A stretch of 64,000 nt of DNA, from contig NZ_CP134152.1 in NCBI RefSeq assembly GCF_032164335.1, forward strand, positions 4,859,790 to 4,923,789, given 5' to 3'. Position numbers and translations under genes: made by a program. The DNA comes from Winslowiella toletana (GTDB taxonomy: Bacteria; Pseudomonadota; Gammaproteobacteria; Enterobacterales; Enterobacteriaceae). Numbering within the stretch: the first letter of the stretch is position 1; each line of letters starts with the position of its first letter. Of this stretch, positions 1-15,233 are shown piece by piece. The notes under the pieces are model-generated. The model was not told the origin of the DNA. It did not search any database and was given only the letters and a program-made list of their open reading frames with translations.

Positions 1-2873
<2,873 letters not shown>

Positions 2874-2997
2874 TCACAACCCACAAGTGTTTCCACTGCG
2901 GTTGCAAGCATTTGAGAGACTCGAACACATCGCGATTCATTTCTTATTACGGAGAAATGAGACGACGCGTCGTTTCAATTTTCAGCTTGTTCCGGAT

Positions 2998-3009
2998 TGT
3001 TAAAGAGCA
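2998..3009 (-). promoter_or_regulatory. Spacer boxA antitermination element upstream of 23S
   Basis: The complement reads TGCTCTTTAACA, the boxA core bound by NusB/S10 in enterobacterial rrn operons. It lies in the 16S-23S spacer between tRNA-Glu and the 23S 5' end, the usual place for the second boxA copy. The rest of the spacer (2874-3245) holds only the tRNA and processing-stem sequence. Confidence 0.8.
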
Positions 3010-3082
3010 ATATCTTAAAACCTGACTCGAAAGTCAGCTTTAAGATATTTTCAGCGACACCTTTCACCTGTCACCAAGCAAG

Positions 3083-3157
3083 TGGCGTCCCCTAGGGGAT
3101 TCGAACCCCTGTTGCCGCCGTGAAAGGGCGGAGTCCTAACCGCTAGACGAAGGGGAC
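3083..3157 (-). tRNA. tRNA-Glu (anticodon UUC)
   Basis: The complement starts GTCCCCTTCGTCTAG, has the anticodon loop CCTTTCACG with UUC, the T-loop GGTTCGAATCC, an acceptor stem closing with GGGGAC, and an encoded GCCA end. It sits in the spacer of the rRNA operon, the position of tRNA-Glu in the rrnB/rrnC type operons of E. coli. Length with CCA is 75 nt. Confidence 0.97.
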
Positions 3158-3245
3158 ACGGGGTGTCGCGACTTCGCAGGCGCCTTGCTCATTACTTTTT
3201 CATCAGACAATCTGTGTGGGCACTACGCGGGTATCTTCACATAGG

Positions 3246-4787
<1,542 letters not shown>

Positions 4788-4933
4788 AAAAAGCTTGATG
4801 CTCAAAGAATTAAAACTGTTATTCGTAATGAATATAGTAGTCACTCTTGAGACTTGATATTTCAAATTTTTTCCATCCGAGGATGGTTTGCGATATCAAC
4901 CCTGCGAGTGCCCACACAGATTGTCTGATAAAT

Positions 4934-4945
4934 TGTTAAAGAGCA
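4934..4945 (-). promoter_or_regulatory. Leader boxA antitermination element of the rRNA operon
   Basis: The complement reads TGCTCTTTAACA, followed toward the 16S gene by AATTTATCAGACAATCTGTG, which is the conserved enterobacterial rrn leader. It recruits Nus factors and keeps transcription through the untranslated operon from terminating. Confidence 0.85.
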
Positions 4946-4984
4946 GTGCAATCAGCGATTTGGCTTGCTGTTGCGAGGTGGCGT

Positions 4985-5012
4985 ATATTACGCTTTCCTC
5001 CTTCAGAGTCAA
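4985..5012 (-). promoter_or_regulatory. rRNA operon promoter P2
   Basis: On the complement, TTGACT (5007-5012) and TAATAT (4985-4990) are separated by 16 bp, with a GC-rich discriminator (GCC) after the -10. The sequence and position match rrn P2 promoters, about 200 bp upstream of 16S. Confidence 0.8.
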
Positions 5013-5105
5013 CCTCTTTTTCAGAAGTTTTTCTCCGGCGGTCCATCTTACCGAACCTTCTGACCCGGTGGCCTGTAAGCCGTTGTTCCGTGTCAGTGGA
5101 GGCGC

Positions 5106-5133
5106 ATTATAGGGAGTTTCTGACGGGTGACAA
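5106..5133 (-). promoter_or_regulatory. rRNA operon promoter P1 with AT-rich UP element
   Basis: On the complement, TTGTCA (5128-5133) and TATAAT (5106-5111) are separated by 16 bp, followed by GCGCC. This is the rrn P1 arrangement. An A/T-rich stretch at about 5135-5170 directly upstream is the likely UP element; Fis sites would lie further upstream, toward hsrA, but I could not score them. The region 4788-5336 therefore holds only the rRNA leader, P1/P2 and the hsrA promoter area. Confidence 0.85.
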
Positions 5134-5336
5134 GTGTTTATTGAAAAAAACTTTCTGACTGATTTAATTTCCATCAAACGCTGTAAAAACGCGCTATTCC
5201 AAACTAATAATCAACCAATATACTGTTTGATGCAGAGAATTACGGACAATAATGCCGAAAAGTAAGATGCTATTCTTAATAATATGACTGATATCCCAGC
5301 CCCTGATGCTTTATATAGAAAGAATAAGGATGATCA

Positions 5337-6740
5337 ATGATCAAATCCGCGCGCAGTATGGCCGGCCTTCCCTGGATTGCCGCAATGGCATTCTTTATGC
5401 AGGCACTGGATGCCACTATCCTGAACACTGCCCTACCGGATATCGCGCGGAGCCTTAATCGTTCTCCGCTGGCAATGCAGTCTGCCGTTATCAGCTATAC
5501 GCTGACGGTAGCCATGTTAATCCCGGTCAGCGGCTGGCTTGCCGACCGTTACGGTACGCGCAAAGTATTTATCGTCGCGGTCTCTCTGTTTACTTTAGGG
5601 TCGCTGTCCTGCGCGCTGTCAGGCTCGTTGAGTATGTTGGTGGTTTCCCGCGTGGTGCAGGGCATCGGCGGGGCGATGATGATGCCAGTCGCCCGACTCG
5701 CACTGTTACGGGCTTATCCGCGTAGTGAACTGCTGCCAGTGCTCAACTTTGTTACGATGCCGGGTCTGGTCGGGCCAATTCTTGGGCCGTTACTTGGCGG
5801 CTTGCTGGTGACTTACGCCACCTGGCACTGGATTTTCCTGATTAATATTCCGATTGGTATCGCCGGCATTATCTGTGCTCGCAAATATATGCCGGACTTC
5901 ACCACCCCCCGCCGTCGTTTCGACCTTCTCGGTTTCTTCCTGTTCGGTTTAGGTCTGGTGCTGATCACCAGCGGAATCGAGCTACTGGGTGAGAGGATTG
6001 TCGCCGGATGGATTGCGGCATTGGTGCTGGTGAGTGGTATTTTACTGCTTCTCTTCTATATACAGCATGCGCGTCGCCATCCGATGCCGCTGATTGGTCT
6101 GCCGATGTTTAAAACCCGCACTTTCTCGGTCGGTATCATCGGCAACATCGCCTCGCGGCTGGGGACCGGCTGTATCCCGTTTCTGATGCCACTGATGCTG
6201 CAAGTCGGTTTTGGCTATTCGGCTATTCTGGCGGGTTGCATGATGGCCCCCACCGCGATCGGCTCAATAATAGCGAAATCTACCGTTACCCAAGTCTTGC
6301 GCTGGTTTGGCTATCGCAAGACGTTGGTTACCATCACCGTTATCATTGGCCTGCTGATTACCACTTTCTCGCTGCAGACTCCGGGAATGGGGATACTGAT
6401 GTTAGTCATACCACTGTTTGTCTTAGGTATGGCGATGTCGACACAGTTCACCGCAATGAACACCATCACCCTGGCAGATCTGACCGATGAGAATGCCAGT
6501 AGCGGCAACAGCATGCTGGCGGTAACTCAGCAGCTGGCGATCGGCTTTGGCGTTGCAGTCAGCGCTGCGGTATTGCGGATGTATGAAAGTTTTGGCGATT
6601 CCACCGTGCAAAACTTCCATTATACCTTCGTGACTATGGGTGTGGTGACCGTACTGTCGGCGCTGGTCTTTATGTTGCTGAAGCCCGGCGATGGCCGCCA
6701 TCTGATTGCCGATCGTGAAAAACGCAGCAAAAAAGCTTAA
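5337..6740 (+). CDS. hsrA: MFS drug-type exporter HsrA
   Basis: A 467-residue inner-membrane transporter of the major facilitator superfamily, DHA2 (EmrB/QacA-like) group. The family signature [11 protein letters not shown] (residues 24-34), motif A ([11 protein letters not shown]) and the glycine/proline-rich motif C ([10 protein letters not shown]) are visible, with many hydrophobic segments. E. coli HsrA (YieO) occupies the same place between rbsR and the rRNA operon and is of similar length; its substrate is not well defined, although overexpression was linked to homocysteine resistance. The start at 5337 has AAGGA six bases upstream. It converges on rbsR, and the two stop codons overlap by a few bases. 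Confidence 0.92.
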   Translation: MIKSARSMAGLPWIAAMAFFMQALDATILNTALPDIARSLNRSPLAMQSAVISYTLTVAMLIPVSGWLADRYGTRKVFIVAVSLFTLGSLSCALSGSLSMLVVSRVVQGIGGAMMMPVARLALLRAYPRSELLPVLNFVTMPGLVGPILGPLLGGLLVTYATWHWIFLINIPIGIAGIICARKYMPDFTTPRRRFDLLGFFLFGLGLVLITSGIELLGERIVAGWIAALVLVSGILLLLFYIQHARRHPMPLIGLPMFKTRTFSVGIIGNIASRLGTGCIPFLMPLMLQVGFGYSAILAGCMMAPTAIGSIIAKSTVTQVLRWFGYRKTLVTITVIIGLLITTFSLQTPGMGILMLVIPLFVLGMAMSTQFTAMNTITLADLTDENASSGNSMLAVTQQLAIGFGVAVSAAVLRMYESFGDSTVQNFHYTFVTMGVVTVLSALVFMLLKPGDGRHLIADREKRSKKA

Positions 6741-7738
6741 CGCTCAGCAACCGAGGCACGCTCAACCAGTTCCGGCGTCAGCACCAGCATTTGCTGACTG
6801 GCGTCGGGATCGGCAAGCCGGTGAATCAGCGTATCAATAGCCAGTTCACCCAATTCATCTTTAGGCTGATGAATTGTCGTTAGCGGCGGCGTCAGATAGC
6901 GCGCCAGTTCAATATCATCGTAACCGATGACTGCCACATCTTGCGGCACTGATAATCCAGCCTGATACAACGCATGATAAACCCCGACGGCCATCGCATC
7001 GTTGCTGGTAAATACCGCCTGTGGCACTTCATTCAGCGTCAGTAACTGATTCATGGCGTTATAGCCGCCCTGAAACTCAAAATCACTGTCGACGATATAA
7101 CCCGGCAGAATCGGTAGCCCTGCGGCCGCCATTGCCCGCTTATAGCCTTCAAGACGCAATCGCGCCGGGGTTTTGTCCAGTGGACCCACAATGCAGGCAA
7201 TACGGGTATAGCCGCGTGAGATCAGATAGTCGGTGGCCATTTCGCCGCCCAACAGCGAGTTATCCTGAATAATATCGCTGCTGCCTTCAAACGGTGCCCA
7301 GTCCATCATCACAGAGGGTATGGTCGGATAGCGATTCAGGATCTCAGCGGAAGGGAGATGACTTTCTGTACACATAATCAGCAGGCCATCGACGCGCTTT
7401 TGCAGCAATGTTTCCAGGCTACGGTTCATCCGCTCTTCGTCGCCCGCGGTATTACACAGCACCAGGCTATAGCCGCGCTCGTAGCAACTATTTTCTACCC
7501 CTCGCACCACTTCGGCATAAAAAGGGTTACTACTGGCGGTCAGTAACATGCCGATGGTACGGGTTTGATTGAGCTTCAGGCTGCGCGCCAGCGCCGAAGG
7601 CGCATAGTTCAGTTGCCTGATAGCGGCATCAATTTTTTCGCGAACCGCGTCACTAACAAAACGATTGTTATTAATGACGTGAGATACCGTGGAGGTAGAA
7701 ACGCCCGCTAAGCGAGCGACATCTTTCATCGTGGCCAA
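6737..7738 (-). CDS. rbsR: Ribose operon repressor RbsR (LacI family)
   Basis: A 333-residue LacI/GalR-family regulator. The N-terminal helix-turn-helix ([20 protein letters not shown], residues 4-23) is followed by the hinge with [11 protein letters not shown] and a periplasmic-binding-protein-like sensor core. It is the last gene of rbsDACBKR, six bases downstream of rbsK. In E. coli RbsR represses the operon and releases DNA when ribose is bound. Two palindromes of the expected type (CGAAACGTTTCG core) lie upstream of rbsD in this window. Length and sequence agree well with E. coli RbsR (330 residues). Confidence 0.95.
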   Translation of the reverse strand: MATMKDVARLAGVSTSTVSHVINNNRFVSDAVREKIDAAIRQLNYAPSALARSLKLNQTRTIGMLLTASSNPFYAEVVRGVENSCYERGYSLVLCNTAGDEERMNRSLETLLQKRVDGLLIMCTESHLPSAEILNRYPTIPSVMMDWAPFEGSSDIIQDNSLLGGEMATDYLISRGYTRIACIVGPLDKTPARLRLEGYKRAMAAAGLPILPGYIVDSDFEFQGGYNAMNQLLTLNEVPQAVFTSNDAMAVGVYHALYQAGLSVPQDVAVIGYDDIELARYLTPPLTTIHQPKDELGELAIDTLIHRLADPDASQQMLVLTPELVERASVAER

Positions 7739-7743
7739 CGAGC

Positions 7744-8673
7744 TTACCCCTGCTGCTGCAAGAAGCTGTCGATCTCTTCACGCCATGGAACGGAAGGCTG
7801 TGCGCCATGACGCGTAACCGCAATCGCTGCCGCTGCATGGGCAAAACGCACGGCTTTTGCCATCGGCTGCTGTTCCAGTAGCGCGGTAATCAACGCGCCA
7901 TTAAAGGTATCGCCTGCGGCAATGGTATCCACGGCTTTTACCCGGAAGCCTTCAATACGCTGACCCTGCCGGTTATCACTTAACCAGACTCCGCGACTTC
8001 CCAGCGTAATCAGCACGTTACTGATACCTTTATCGTGGAGTACCGCAGCGGCACGCGCGGCATCATCGTCAGTGCTGATATGAATACCAGTAAGAATCTC
8101 GGCTTCAGTTTCATTCGGCGTGATCATATCGACCAGCGACAACAACTCATCCGAAAGCTGAGTAGCCGGCGCAGGATTCAGAATAACCTGCGTCTGATGC
8201 TGTCGCGCAATACGGGCTGCCGCCAGCACGCTTTCCAGCGGCGACTCCAGCTGCATCAGCAAAGCCGATGCATCGGCAATGGTTTGCTGATGGCGCGTGA
8301 CATATTCAGGAGTTAACGCGGCATTGGCGCCAGCATGAATGGCAATCGAGTTTTCACCTTCACCATTAACGAAAATCAGTGCCACCCCGGTAGCCGTACC
8401 TGCTACCGCTTCAACCGGCGTGATATCAATGCGGTCATCTTCAAGCTGCTTTCGCACACGCTCACCAATATCATCTTCGCCAACGCAGGCAATAAAAGCG
8501 ATATCCGCGCCGCTGCGACCGGCAGCAACCGCCTGATTCGCGCCTTTACCGCCAAAAGCGACCTGATACTGCGTACCGACAACCGTTTCACCCGGACGAG
8601 GAAACTGCGCCAGATTAAGGATGTGATCCGCATTGATGCTGCCAAGAACAGCCAGTTTACCGGTTTTCGTCAT
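7744..8673 (-). CDS. rbsK: Ribokinase
   Basis: A 309-residue PfkB-family sugar kinase that phosphorylates ribose to ribose 5-phosphate in the cytosol, using ATP. The ribose-binding [13 protein letters not shown] segment (about residues 42-54) and the C-terminal signature [13 protein letters not shown] with the catalytic Asp are present. It follows rbsB after a 63-bp gap that contains a perfect hairpin and is six bases from rbsR. Confidence 0.96.
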   Translation of the reverse strand: MTKTGKLAVLGSINADHILNLAQFPRPGETVVGTQYQVAFGGKGANQAVAAGRSGADIAFIACVGEDDIGERVRKQLEDDRIDITPVEAVAGTATGVALIFVNGEGENSIAIHAGANAALTPEYVTRHQQTIADASALLMQLESPLESVLAAARIARQHQTQVILNPAPATQLSDELLSLVDMITPNETEAEILTGIHISTDDDAARAAAVLHDKGISNVLITLGSRGVWLSDNRQGQRIEGFRVKAVDTIAAGDTFNGALITALLEQQPMAKAVRFAHAAAAIAVTRHGAQPSVPWREEIDSFLQQQG

Positions 8674-8693
8674 AACTCAATCGTCCCAAAAGT

Positions 8694-8715
8694 GCGCCAC
8701 CTTTAAAGGTGGCGC
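8694..8715 (-). repeat. Perfect hairpin between rbsB and rbsK
   Basis: A 22-bp perfect palindrome (GCGCCACCTTT and its complement) in the only long gap inside the operon. There is no clear U-run on the leftward transcript, so it looks more like an mRNA-stabilising or partial attenuating stem-loop than a full terminator. It would help RbsB to be made in excess over RbsK and RbsR; that role is inferred. Confidence 0.6.
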
Positions 8716-8736
8716 AGTGCCCTGCTTTTCTTTGAT

Positions 8737-9618
8737 TTATTTGGTAACCAGCTTCAGGTCTACCGGATTGATCGCCTGTACTTTCTCGCCTTTCAGCACT
8801 TTATCGGCAGTTTGCACGCCAATAACGCCAATCTGCTCCGGCATCTGAGCAACGGTTGCGGCCAGTTTACCGCCTTCAACGGCTTTTACACCGTCATCGG
8901 TGCCGTCGAAGCCCACTACCACCACATCAGATTTACCGGCAGTTTGCAATGCACGTAATGCACCCAGTGCCATTTCATCATTCTGTGCGAAGACTGCCTG
9001 CACATCCGGATGGGCTGTCAGCAGGTTCTGCATCACGTTCAGACCTTTGGTTCTGTCGAAGTCAGCAGGCTGGCTGGCAAGGATGGCAAATTTGTGCGCA
9101 TCGGCGGCCTGTTTAAAGCCCTCGCCGCGCTCACGCGCCGCAGAAGTGCCGGCAATACCTTGCAGTTCAATAATTTTGGCGCTTTCACCCACTTTCTTCG
9201 CGATAAAGTCACCGGCCATTTTGCCACCGAAGCGGTTATCAGAAGCGACGTGACTGACAACCTTGCCCTGCGACGCTACGCGGTCAAGCGTGATCACCGG
9301 GATATTAGCCTGATTTGCCATTTTGACGGCGTTACCCACGGCATCAGAATCGGTTGGGTTGATCAGCAGCAGTTTGGTGCCACGCACGGTGAGATCCTGC
9401 ACGTTAGCCAGCTCTTTTGCCGGATTATTCTGTGAATCCAGCACCACCAGGTTATAGCCCAGTTTATCGGCTTCTTTCTGCGCGCCATCTTTTAATGAAA
9501 CAAAGAACGGATTATTTAAGGTGGAAACCACCAGCGCAATGGTGTCTTTTGCCAGCGCGTTGGCACTGAGGGTGGCGCTGAGCAGTACGGCAAGTGCAGT
9601 CAGTTTTTTCATTTTCAT
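8737..9618 (-). CDS. rbsB: Ribose ABC transporter periplasmic binding protein
   Basis: A 293-residue periplasmic protein with a signal peptide ([20 protein letters not shown], cleavage after ALA at about 24). The mature start [16 protein letters not shown] and the later [13 protein letters not shown] and [12 protein letters not shown] segments are almost the E. coli RbsB sequence. It binds ribose and delivers it to RbsA/RbsC, and to the Trg chemoreceptor in E. coli. It is the fourth gene of the operon, 29 bp downstream of rbsC. Confidence 0.97.
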   Translation of the reverse strand: MKMKKLTALAVLLSATLSANALAKDTIALVVSTLNNPFFVSLKDGAQKEADKLGYNLVVLDSQNNPAKELANVQDLTVRGTKLLLINPTDSDAVGNAVKMANQANIPVITLDRVASQGKVVSHVASDNRFGGKMAGDFIAKKVGESAKIIELQGIAGTSAARERGEGFKQAADAHKFAILASQPADFDRTKGLNVMQNLLTAHPDVQAVFAQNDEMALGALRALQTAGKSDVVVVGFDGTDDGVKAVEGGKLAATVAQMPEQIGVIGVQTADKVLKGEKVQAINPVDLKLVTK

Positions 9619-9647
9619 TATGTTATTTCCTGTCCAGGTAGAGAGGG

Positions 9648-10619
9648 TTATTTGCTGCTTTTGTTATCCACCAGCACCGCCAGCAAAATTACCGCTGCTT
9701 TAACGATCATCTGGTAGTAGGAAGAAACACCTAATAGATTCAGCCCGTTGTTCAGGAAGCCAAGGATCAGTGCGCCAATCAGCGTACCGATAATTCTTCC
9801 TTTGCCGCCTGCCAGACTGGTACCGCCCAGCACCACTGCCGCAATCGCATCCAGCTCGTAACCAGTACCGGCGGTGGGTTGTGCGGAAGAGAGGCGCGCG
9901 ACTTCAATGCTGCCCGCCAGTGCCGCCAGCATGCCGCACAGCGAATAAACGATGATTTTCACCCGTTTAACATTAATGCCGGAGAGCTGAGTCGCGGCTT
10001 CATTCCCGCCTAAGGCATAGATGTAGCGACCTAAACGGGTGTGATGCAGCATGTACCACGCCAGCAAAAATACGCCAGCCATCAGCCAGATTGGTGTTGG
10101 GATGCCCAGCGGGCGGCCAATACCAAACCAGCCAAACAGATCGGCGTTATCATTAAAACCAGTATTTACCGGGCTGCCGTTGGTATAAACCATAGTGACG
10201 CCGCGCAGCAGTAGCATCATCACCAGCGTGGCAATAAACGCCTGCACTTTGCCTATAGCAACAATGGTGCCGGTAATCGCGCCAATAAAAGCCCCCAGCG
10301 CCAGCGAAGCCGCCACGGCCACAAGCGCATTCACTTCCAGCCCGACCAGCGAAGCGGCAACCGCACCGGTCAGCGCCAGCAGCGAGCCGACCGACAGATC
10401 GATACCGGAAGTCAGGATCACCAGCGTCATGCCAACCGCCATAATGGCGTTGACGGAAGTCTGCTGCAGAATGTTAAACAGGTTATTTACGGTAAAAAAG
10501 TTCGGGCTGAGGCTGGAAACGATAGCAATCAGCACCAGCAGAGCAATCAGCGACTTCTGCTCAAGCAGCCACGCTTTGCTGAAAAAGCGGCGACGTGCCG
10601 ATAACGTTTGAGTACTCAT
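9648..10619 (-). CDS. rbsC: Ribose ABC transporter permease
   Basis: A 323-residue inner-membrane permease of the BPD_transp_2 family with about ten hydrophobic segments. Recognisable stretches are [17 protein letters not shown] and the EAA-like loop region [14 protein letters not shown]. It forms the ribose channel with the RbsA ATPase. Its ATG overlaps the rbsA stop in an ATGA arrangement, consistent with translational coupling. Confidence 0.96.
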   Translation of the reverse strand: MSTQTLSARRRFFSKAWLLEQKSLIALLVLIAIVSSLSPNFFTVNNLFNILQQTSVNAIMAVGMTLVILTSGIDLSVGSLLALTGAVAASLVGLEVNALVAVAASLALGAFIGAITGTIVAIGKVQAFIATLVMMLLLRGVTMVYTNGSPVNTGFNDNADLFGWFGIGRPLGIPTPIWLMAGVFLLAWYMLHHTRLGRYIYALGGNEAATQLSGINVKRVKIIVYSLCGMLAALAGSIEVARLSSAQPTAGTGYELDAIAAVVLGGTSLAGGKGRIIGTLIGALILGFLNNGLNLLGVSSYYQMIVKAAVILLAVLVDNKSSK

Positions 10620-12127
10620 AGATGTGCTAACTCCTCGCTGTGTTGCTTGCCCACAGCGGCCGCCATAAGGGCTTCCTGCGTGGCTTGTTCAATCGGGAAA
10701 TTGCCGCTGAGGCGGCCTTCATGCATCACCAGAATCCGGTCGCTCATGCCAAGAACTTCCGGCATTTCGGACGACACCAGAATGATGCTCAGCCCTTCGT
10801 CTTTAAACTGGTTGATAAGCTGATAAATCTCTTTCTTCGCCCCGACATCAACGCCACGCGTTGGCTCGTCGAGAATTAACACATCCGGGCGGGTCATCAG
10901 GCCACGGGCAATCGCCACTTTCTGCTGGTTACCGCCGGAAAGCAGGCCAATCGGCTGTTCCATCGACGGCGTTTTCACCTTAAACAGGCGAATAAAATCA
11001 CCCACCGCCAGTTCCTCTTCCGCGTGCTTAAGACGTCCACCGGCATGGCTGAAATAGCGCAGCGCCGTCAGCGACATGTTCTCTTTCACTGACATGCCCA
11101 ACACCAGCCCATCGCGTTTACGATCTTCCGATATATAGACAATGCCATTGGCCAGGCCCTGTTGCGGCGAGCGCGTTTGCACGTCGCGACCATCCAGCAT
11201 CACCTTACCGCCGGTACGCGGCAGCGCGCCGTAAAGCACTTTCATCAGTTCAGTCCGGCCCGCGCCCATCAGGCCGGCGATTCCCAGAATTTCGCCCTTA
11301 CGCAGGGAAAAGCTGACGTCATCAACTCCCGGCCCGCTAAGATTTTCCACCTTCAGACGCACTTCGCCGGGTGCCTTATCAAGACGTGGATATTGATCTT
11401 CCAGCTTGCGGCCTACCATCATCTCGATCAGCGACTCTTCACTCAGGCTTTCAACCGTGCGTTCAGCAATAAACTGGCCGTCGCGAAATACCGTTACGTC
11501 ATCGCAAATCTCAAAGATCTCTTTCATGCGATGCGAGATATAGACAATGCCGCAGCCCTGCGCTTTCAGTTCGTTAATCACGCGGAACAGCGAGACGGTT
11601 TCGGTATCAGTCAGCGCATCGGTCGGCTCGTCCATCACGATCACTTTCGACTCAAAACTGAGAACTTTGGCGATCTCCACCATCTGCTGATCGCCAATCG
11701 ATAAATCACCGACCAGCTTATGGCTGTCAAAGCGCAGATTCAGGCGTTGCAGTAGCGCATCGGCAGCGGCGTACATTTTCTTCCACTGAATGCCGCCAAA
11801 GCGGTTAACGAATTCGCGACCGAGGAAAATATTCTCCGCGATGCTAAGCTGAGGTATCAGGTTAAGTTCCTGATGTATAATGCCAATCCCGGCTTCCTGC
11901 GATGCCTTCGGCCCGCTGAAACTGGTCTCTTTACCCAGCCATTGCAGCGAACCGGCATCACGGGCATAAATTCCGGTCAGCACTTTCATCATGGTGGATT
12001 TCCCGGCGCCGTTTTCACCGACCAGCGCCATCACGCGGCCAGCGTAGACCGACAGCGCAGCACCGGAGAGTGCCTTCACGCCGGGGAAAGATTTATCAAT
12101 GCCTTTCAGTTGCAATAACGGTTGCAT
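10616..12127 (-). CDS. rbsA: Ribose ABC transporter ATP-binding protein (double cassette)
   Basis: A 503-residue fused tandem ABC ATPase. The first half has a complete Walker A (GENGAGKST) with a weak signature (LSIGDQQ). The second half has a degenerate Walker A (GLMGAGRTE) with a good signature ([14 protein letters not shown]) and the switch region [14 protein letters not shown]. This asymmetry is typical of RbsA/MglA/XylG carbohydrate transporters. It is the second gene of the operon. Confidence 0.97.
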   Translation of the reverse strand: MQPLLQLKGIDKSFPGVKALSGAALSVYAGRVMALVGENGAGKSTMMKVLTGIYARDAGSLQWLGKETSFSGPKASQEAGIGIIHQELNLIPQLSIAENIFLGREFVNRFGGIQWKKMYAAADALLQRLNLRFDSHKLVGDLSIGDQQMVEIAKVLSFESKVIVMDEPTDALTDTETVSLFRVINELKAQGCGIVYISHRMKEIFEICDDVTVFRDGQFIAERTVESLSEESLIEMMVGRKLEDQYPRLDKAPGEVRLKVENLSGPGVDDVSFSLRKGEILGIAGLMGAGRTELMKVLYGALPRTGGKVMLDGRDVQTRSPQQGLANGIVYISEDRKRDGLVLGMSVKENMSLTALRYFSHAGGRLKHAEEELAVGDFIRLFKVKTPSMEQPIGLLSGGNQQKVAIARGLMTRPDVLILDEPTRGVDVGAKKEIYQLINQFKDEGLSIILVSSEMPEVLGMSDRILVMHEGRLSGNFPIEQATQEALMAAAVGKQHSEELAHL

Positions 12128-12134
12128 GCCAGCC

Positions 12135-12554
12135 TCAGAAGGTCACGCCAGCGCACAGGATGACATTCGCATAGGGAGAACACTCCCCAGTGCGAATGAC
12201 CGCCTGACTACGCTGAGTCTGTTGTTTGAACTGTTCATGACTGGTGTAACTAACGGTGATGATATTTCCCTGAAGTTGTTGCAAGGATTCGAGCAGTGCG
12301 ATCAGTTCGCTATGAAGCTGCGGATTATGCTGCTTAATCTCTTCCGCGATGATGGCGCTTTCTACCTGCATCTCTTTCGTTACGGCTTCCGTGACCTGGA
12401 TAAAACCGGGAATACCGTGCGTCAGCGCCAGATCGATGCGTTGCGGGCCAGCCGGAACAGGCAGACCGGCATCACAGATTACCAGGCTATCGGTATGCCC
12501 CATCCGGGACACCACGTAAGAAATATCAGAATTCAGTAAGCTGCCTTTTTTCAT
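12135..12554 (-). CDS. rbsD: D-ribose pyranase
   Basis: A 139-residue cytosolic enzyme that interconverts beta-pyranose and beta-furanose forms of ribose, so that ribokinase gets its substrate. The length equals E. coli RbsD. The catalytic His20 in [17 protein letters not shown] and the C-terminal [16 protein letters not shown] are present. It is the first gene of rbsDACBKR and sits behind the RbsR operators. Confidence 0.96.
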   Translation of the reverse strand: MKKGSLLNSDISYVVSRMGHTDSLVICDAGLPVPAGPQRIDLALTHGIPGFIQVTEAVTKEMQVESAIIAEEIKQHNPQLHSELIALLESLQQLQGNIITVSYTSHEQFKQQTQRSQAVIRTGECSPYANVILCAGVTF

Positions 12555-12566
12555 TTTTCACTCCAG

Positions 12567-12582
12567 AGCGAAACGTTTCGCT
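12567..12582. promoter_or_regulatory. RbsR operator, promoter-proximal copy
   Basis: A perfect 16-bp palindrome AGCGAAACGTTTCGCT, 13 bp upstream of the rbsD start, matching the RbsR site known from E. coli. It lies in the transcribed leader of rbsD if the -10 near 12625-12630 (complement TATTAT) is right. Confidence 0.8.
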
Positions 12583-12646
12583 GATCGGGAGTTTAAAAAA
12601 AGCACAGCGGAAAACAACGGGGAGATAATAGAAGTGTGATCGCCAT

Positions 12647-12658
12647 CGAAACGTTTCG
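12647..12658. promoter_or_regulatory. Second RbsR operator, upstream copy
   Basis: A second perfect core CGAAACGTTTCG, centred 78 bp upstream of the first. It overlaps the expected -35 position of the rbsD promoter (candidate -10 complement TATTAT at 12625-12630). A CRP-like half site TGTGAT occurs at 12635-12640. Confidence 0.65.
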
Positions 12659-12669
12659 CTGGCGGCGGG

Positions 12670-12700
12670 AAAAATTTGCCTTAGGCAGTAAACCTAAGGC
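12670..12700 (-). terminator. Rho-independent terminator of the bud operon
   Basis: On the complement, an 8-bp stem GCCTTAGG/CCTAAGGC with a 7-nt loop (arms 12678-12685 and 12693-12700) is followed by AAATTTTT. It lies directly downstream of the budB stop and separates the bud and rbs operons. Confidence 0.85.
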
Positions 12701-12714
12701 ATCAACAGTGGTGA

Positions 12715-14394
12715 TTACAGAATTTGACTCAGGTGCAACTGCCCCATTAACAGGTGATTGTCGGCATAGTCGACCGGTATTGCGACTACCGCCGGGCCGG
12801 CGACATCCATTGCTTTACACAACGTCGGCTCCAGCGCATCAGCACTTTCTACCGCAAAGCCTGCGGCACCAAACGCTTCGGCATAGGCTTTGAAATCAAT
12901 GGCACCAAACTTCACTCCAGAAACCCGCTGATATTTCTGCTCTTCCTGCATCGCCACCATATTGTAGGCATCATCGACCCAGATAATATGCAGAATATTG
13001 GCTTTCAGTCGTACTGCGGTTTCCAGCTCCATGCTGGACTGCATAAAGCCGCCATCGCCCGAAACCGACACCACTTTGCGGCTCGGATCGACCAGCCAGG
13101 CGCCAATCGCCCACGGCAACGCCACACCCATCGTTTGCTGCCCGTTAGAGATCATGATCTGCCGCGCGCGGAAGCTATACAGATAACGCGCTATCCAGAT
13201 ATGAAAACTGCCCATATCGACGGTCAGCGTGACATCACTGTTAATAATATCCTGCATCGCCCGCACGATACGCAGTGGATGCAGGGCAAACTGATTGAGT
13301 TGATGACCACGCAGCGCGAGAAGCTGACGCTGAGTTTGTCGATCCTGCAGGATTTCCGCCGATGCACTGCTCAGTTGCAACGGTGCGCTGATAAGCCGCG
13401 CCAGCTTATCAAGCGTCGCGGCAATATCACCCACCAGCTCAGCATCGGGCAAATAGCAGTTGTCCGTTTCTGCTGGCATCACATCAATATGCACCAGCAT
13501 GGCAGTGCCGCTGTTCCACATCGCCGGCTCGTACTCTACCGGGCTGTAGCCGACGGTAATAATCAGATCCGCCTGGCGCAGTAAACGATCACCCGCCTGG
13601 TTATTAAATAAACCGACCCGACCGGCAAAGCGTGAAAAGTGTGACTGGCTGACCGCGCCAGCCGCCTGATAGGTGCTGGTCACCGGAATATGGCTGCGCT
13701 CAAGCAAGCGATGCAGCGCCGCGGCGTTATCAGGCTGGCTGGCCATTAATCCCAACAGAATGATCGGATTTTTGGCTTCTGCGATCTTATGGGCTACCGC
13801 TTCAATGGCGTGGTCCGGCGCCGGGCCAGCCAACACGTTGCCGCGATGATTAAGCACATTGCCGCGCACCGGCTGATTAACAATATCCTGCGGCAGACTG
13901 ATAAAGGCACCGCCAGGACGCCCCAGTTCGGCACGGCGAAAGGCATTAGAGATCACTTCGCCCAGCGCATCCGGCGAGGTGACTTCAACCGCGTATTTGG
14001 TCACCGGCTGGAACATGCCGACGGTATCCATACTTTGGTGCACCTGCTTGGCGCTGTCCGCCCGTTTTACCGCACCGCCGATGGCCACCAGCGGATCGCC
14101 CTCCGACGTGGCGGTCGCCATTCCGGTGATCAGATTGGAACAGCCCGGGCCAGAAGTAACCAGCGCCACACCGGCTTTACCGGTCAGACGCCCCACCGCT
14201 GCGGCCATAAAGGCGGCATTGGCTTCGTGGCGTACCGGAATGGTTTCAATGCTGGAATCCACCAGCGAATCAAATACTTTATCGATTTTCGCACCCGGAA
14301 TGCCGAATACCTGCTTCACCCCCTGGGCCTCAAGCTGCGCCACCACCAGATCCGCGCCGTGGGCCCACTGCCGGATATCATTCGCCGTTTTCAT
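12715..14394 (-). CDS. budB: Catabolic acetolactate synthase
   Basis: A 559-residue thiamine-diphosphate enzyme that joins two pyruvates to (S)-2-acetolactate for the acetoin/2,3-butanediol pathway. The N-terminal [20 protein letters not shown] and [16 protein letters not shown], the [15 protein letters not shown] segment with the catalytic Glu, and the ThDP-binding [18 protein letters not shown] (GDG...) are all seen. The FAD-type regulatory features of anabolic IlvB enzymes are not apparent, and the sequence resembles Klebsiella BudB/AlsS. I chose ATG 14394, which has GGAGAG just upstream; an in-frame ATG at 14415 overlaps the budA stop. Confidence 0.95.
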   Translation of the reverse strand: MKTANDIRQWAHGADLVVAQLEAQGVKQVFGIPGAKIDKVFDSLVDSSIETIPVRHEANAAFMAAAVGRLTGKAGVALVTSGPGCSNLITGMATATSEGDPLVAIGGAVKRADSAKQVHQSMDTVGMFQPVTKYAVEVTSPDALGEVISNAFRRAELGRPGGAFISLPQDIVNQPVRGNVLNHRGNVLAGPAPDHAIEAVAHKIAEAKNPIILLGLMASQPDNAAALHRLLERSHIPVTSTYQAAGAVSQSHFSRFAGRVGLFNNQAGDRLLRQADLIITVGYSPVEYEPAMWNSGTAMLVHIDVMPAETDNCYLPDAELVGDIAATLDKLARLISAPLQLSSASAEILQDRQTQRQLLALRGHQLNQFALHPLRIVRAMQDIINSDVTLTVDMGSFHIWIARYLYSFRARQIMISNGQQTMGVALPWAIGAWLVDPSRKVVSVSGDGGFMQSSMELETAVRLKANILHIIWVDDAYNMVAMQEEQKYQRVSGVKFGAIDFKAYAEAFGAAGFAVESADALEPTLCKAMDVAGPAVVAIPVDYADNHLLMGQLHLSQIL

Positions 14395-14414
14395 ATGCTC
14401 TCCGTTTCTGGTCA

Positions 14415-15197
14415 TTAGCTCTCAACGCTGCGGATAGCATCGTCAAGGTCGTCGGGATTAAGGTTGGCTTGCAGGAAATCAGCATCCTCAGGCAGGTCAA
14501 TCACCAGCTTGCTGATCTCGCCAAAGGTCAGAACGCCCTGCTGCAGCTGATAATCAAGCACGTGGCCGCCGCCCTGGCGATCGTCAGTAATAAAGTGCTC
14601 GTGGTAACCCGCGACATTGATACCCTGCATATATTGCGGCGTGCGAAAACCGATCAGCACCCCGCTGCGCTGATTAAAATGAAAGGTAGGTTGCTGCTCA
14701 ACTGCCTGCATCATCGGCTTGTAGGGGCGATGCTGGCAGGGCACGGTACGGGTATCCACTTGCGAAAAGTGGCCTTCAAGACGCAGCGCACAGAATTGGT
14801 TATCAGACTTAACCTGCTGATTAATGACCTGATGCACCGCTTCGCGATCGGCGGGCTGCGAAAACTGGTGGCGATACTGCGGACGGAAGAAGGTCATCAC
14901 CGCAAACGGTGTTTTTTGATGGTGATCGGCCTCACTGGCCGACCCGTCAGCCCGTAGCTGATAGACTTCACGATCGAAGGCAATCAGTTCACCATCGAGA
15001 CGATTAAAAGTACCGAGGCCAAAATCACCCTTTTTCAGTAAATCGCCAATCGTTGTACTGCCTTCATACACGCCACTGAGCAGAGCGCTCATCAATGAAG
15101 TCTGATAGATAACACTTTCTGGCCTTTGTTGTTGTAGCGCTGTGACGGTTGAACTCAGCTCATCAGCACAGAAACAATCAGTTAGATGATGCTCCAT
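14415..15197 (-). CDS. budA: Alpha-acetolactate decarboxylase
   Basis: A 260-residue cytosolic enzyme that converts (S)-2-acetolactate to (R)-acetoin. The zinc-binding region [17 protein letters not shown] carries the HxH pair and the third His known for this family. The N-terminal region [20 protein letters not shown] matches BudA/AlsD proteins. It is the first gene of budAB; its stop overlaps the upstream ATG candidate of budB. No budC (acetoin reductase) follows: the operon ends at a terminator before rbsD. Confidence 0.95.
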   Translation of the reverse strand: MEHHLTDCFCADELSSTVTALQQQRPESVIYQTSLMSALLSGVYEGSTTIGDLLKKGDFGLGTFNRLDGELIAFDREVYQLRADGSASEADHHQKTPFAVMTFFRPQYRHQFSQPADREAVHQVINQQVKSDNQFCALRLEGHFSQVDTRTVPCQHRPYKPMMQAVEQQPTFHFNQRSGVLIGFRTPQYMQGINVAGYHEHFITDDRQGGGHVLDYQLQQGVLTFGEISKLVIDLPEDADFLQANLNPDDLDDAIRSVES

Positions 15198-15233
15198 TGT
15201 TTCTCTCCCGCAATAAATATTAGCAAACGTTAA

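Noticed and set aside
11162..11704. 180-codon frame antisense to rbsA
   Set aside because: Shadow of the ABC ATPase gene, with His/Gln/Arg-rich composition.
12754..13584. 276-codon frame antisense to budB
   Set aside because: Shadow of a GC-rich coding sequence; no ribosome site and no recognisable domain, while budB on the other strand is clear.
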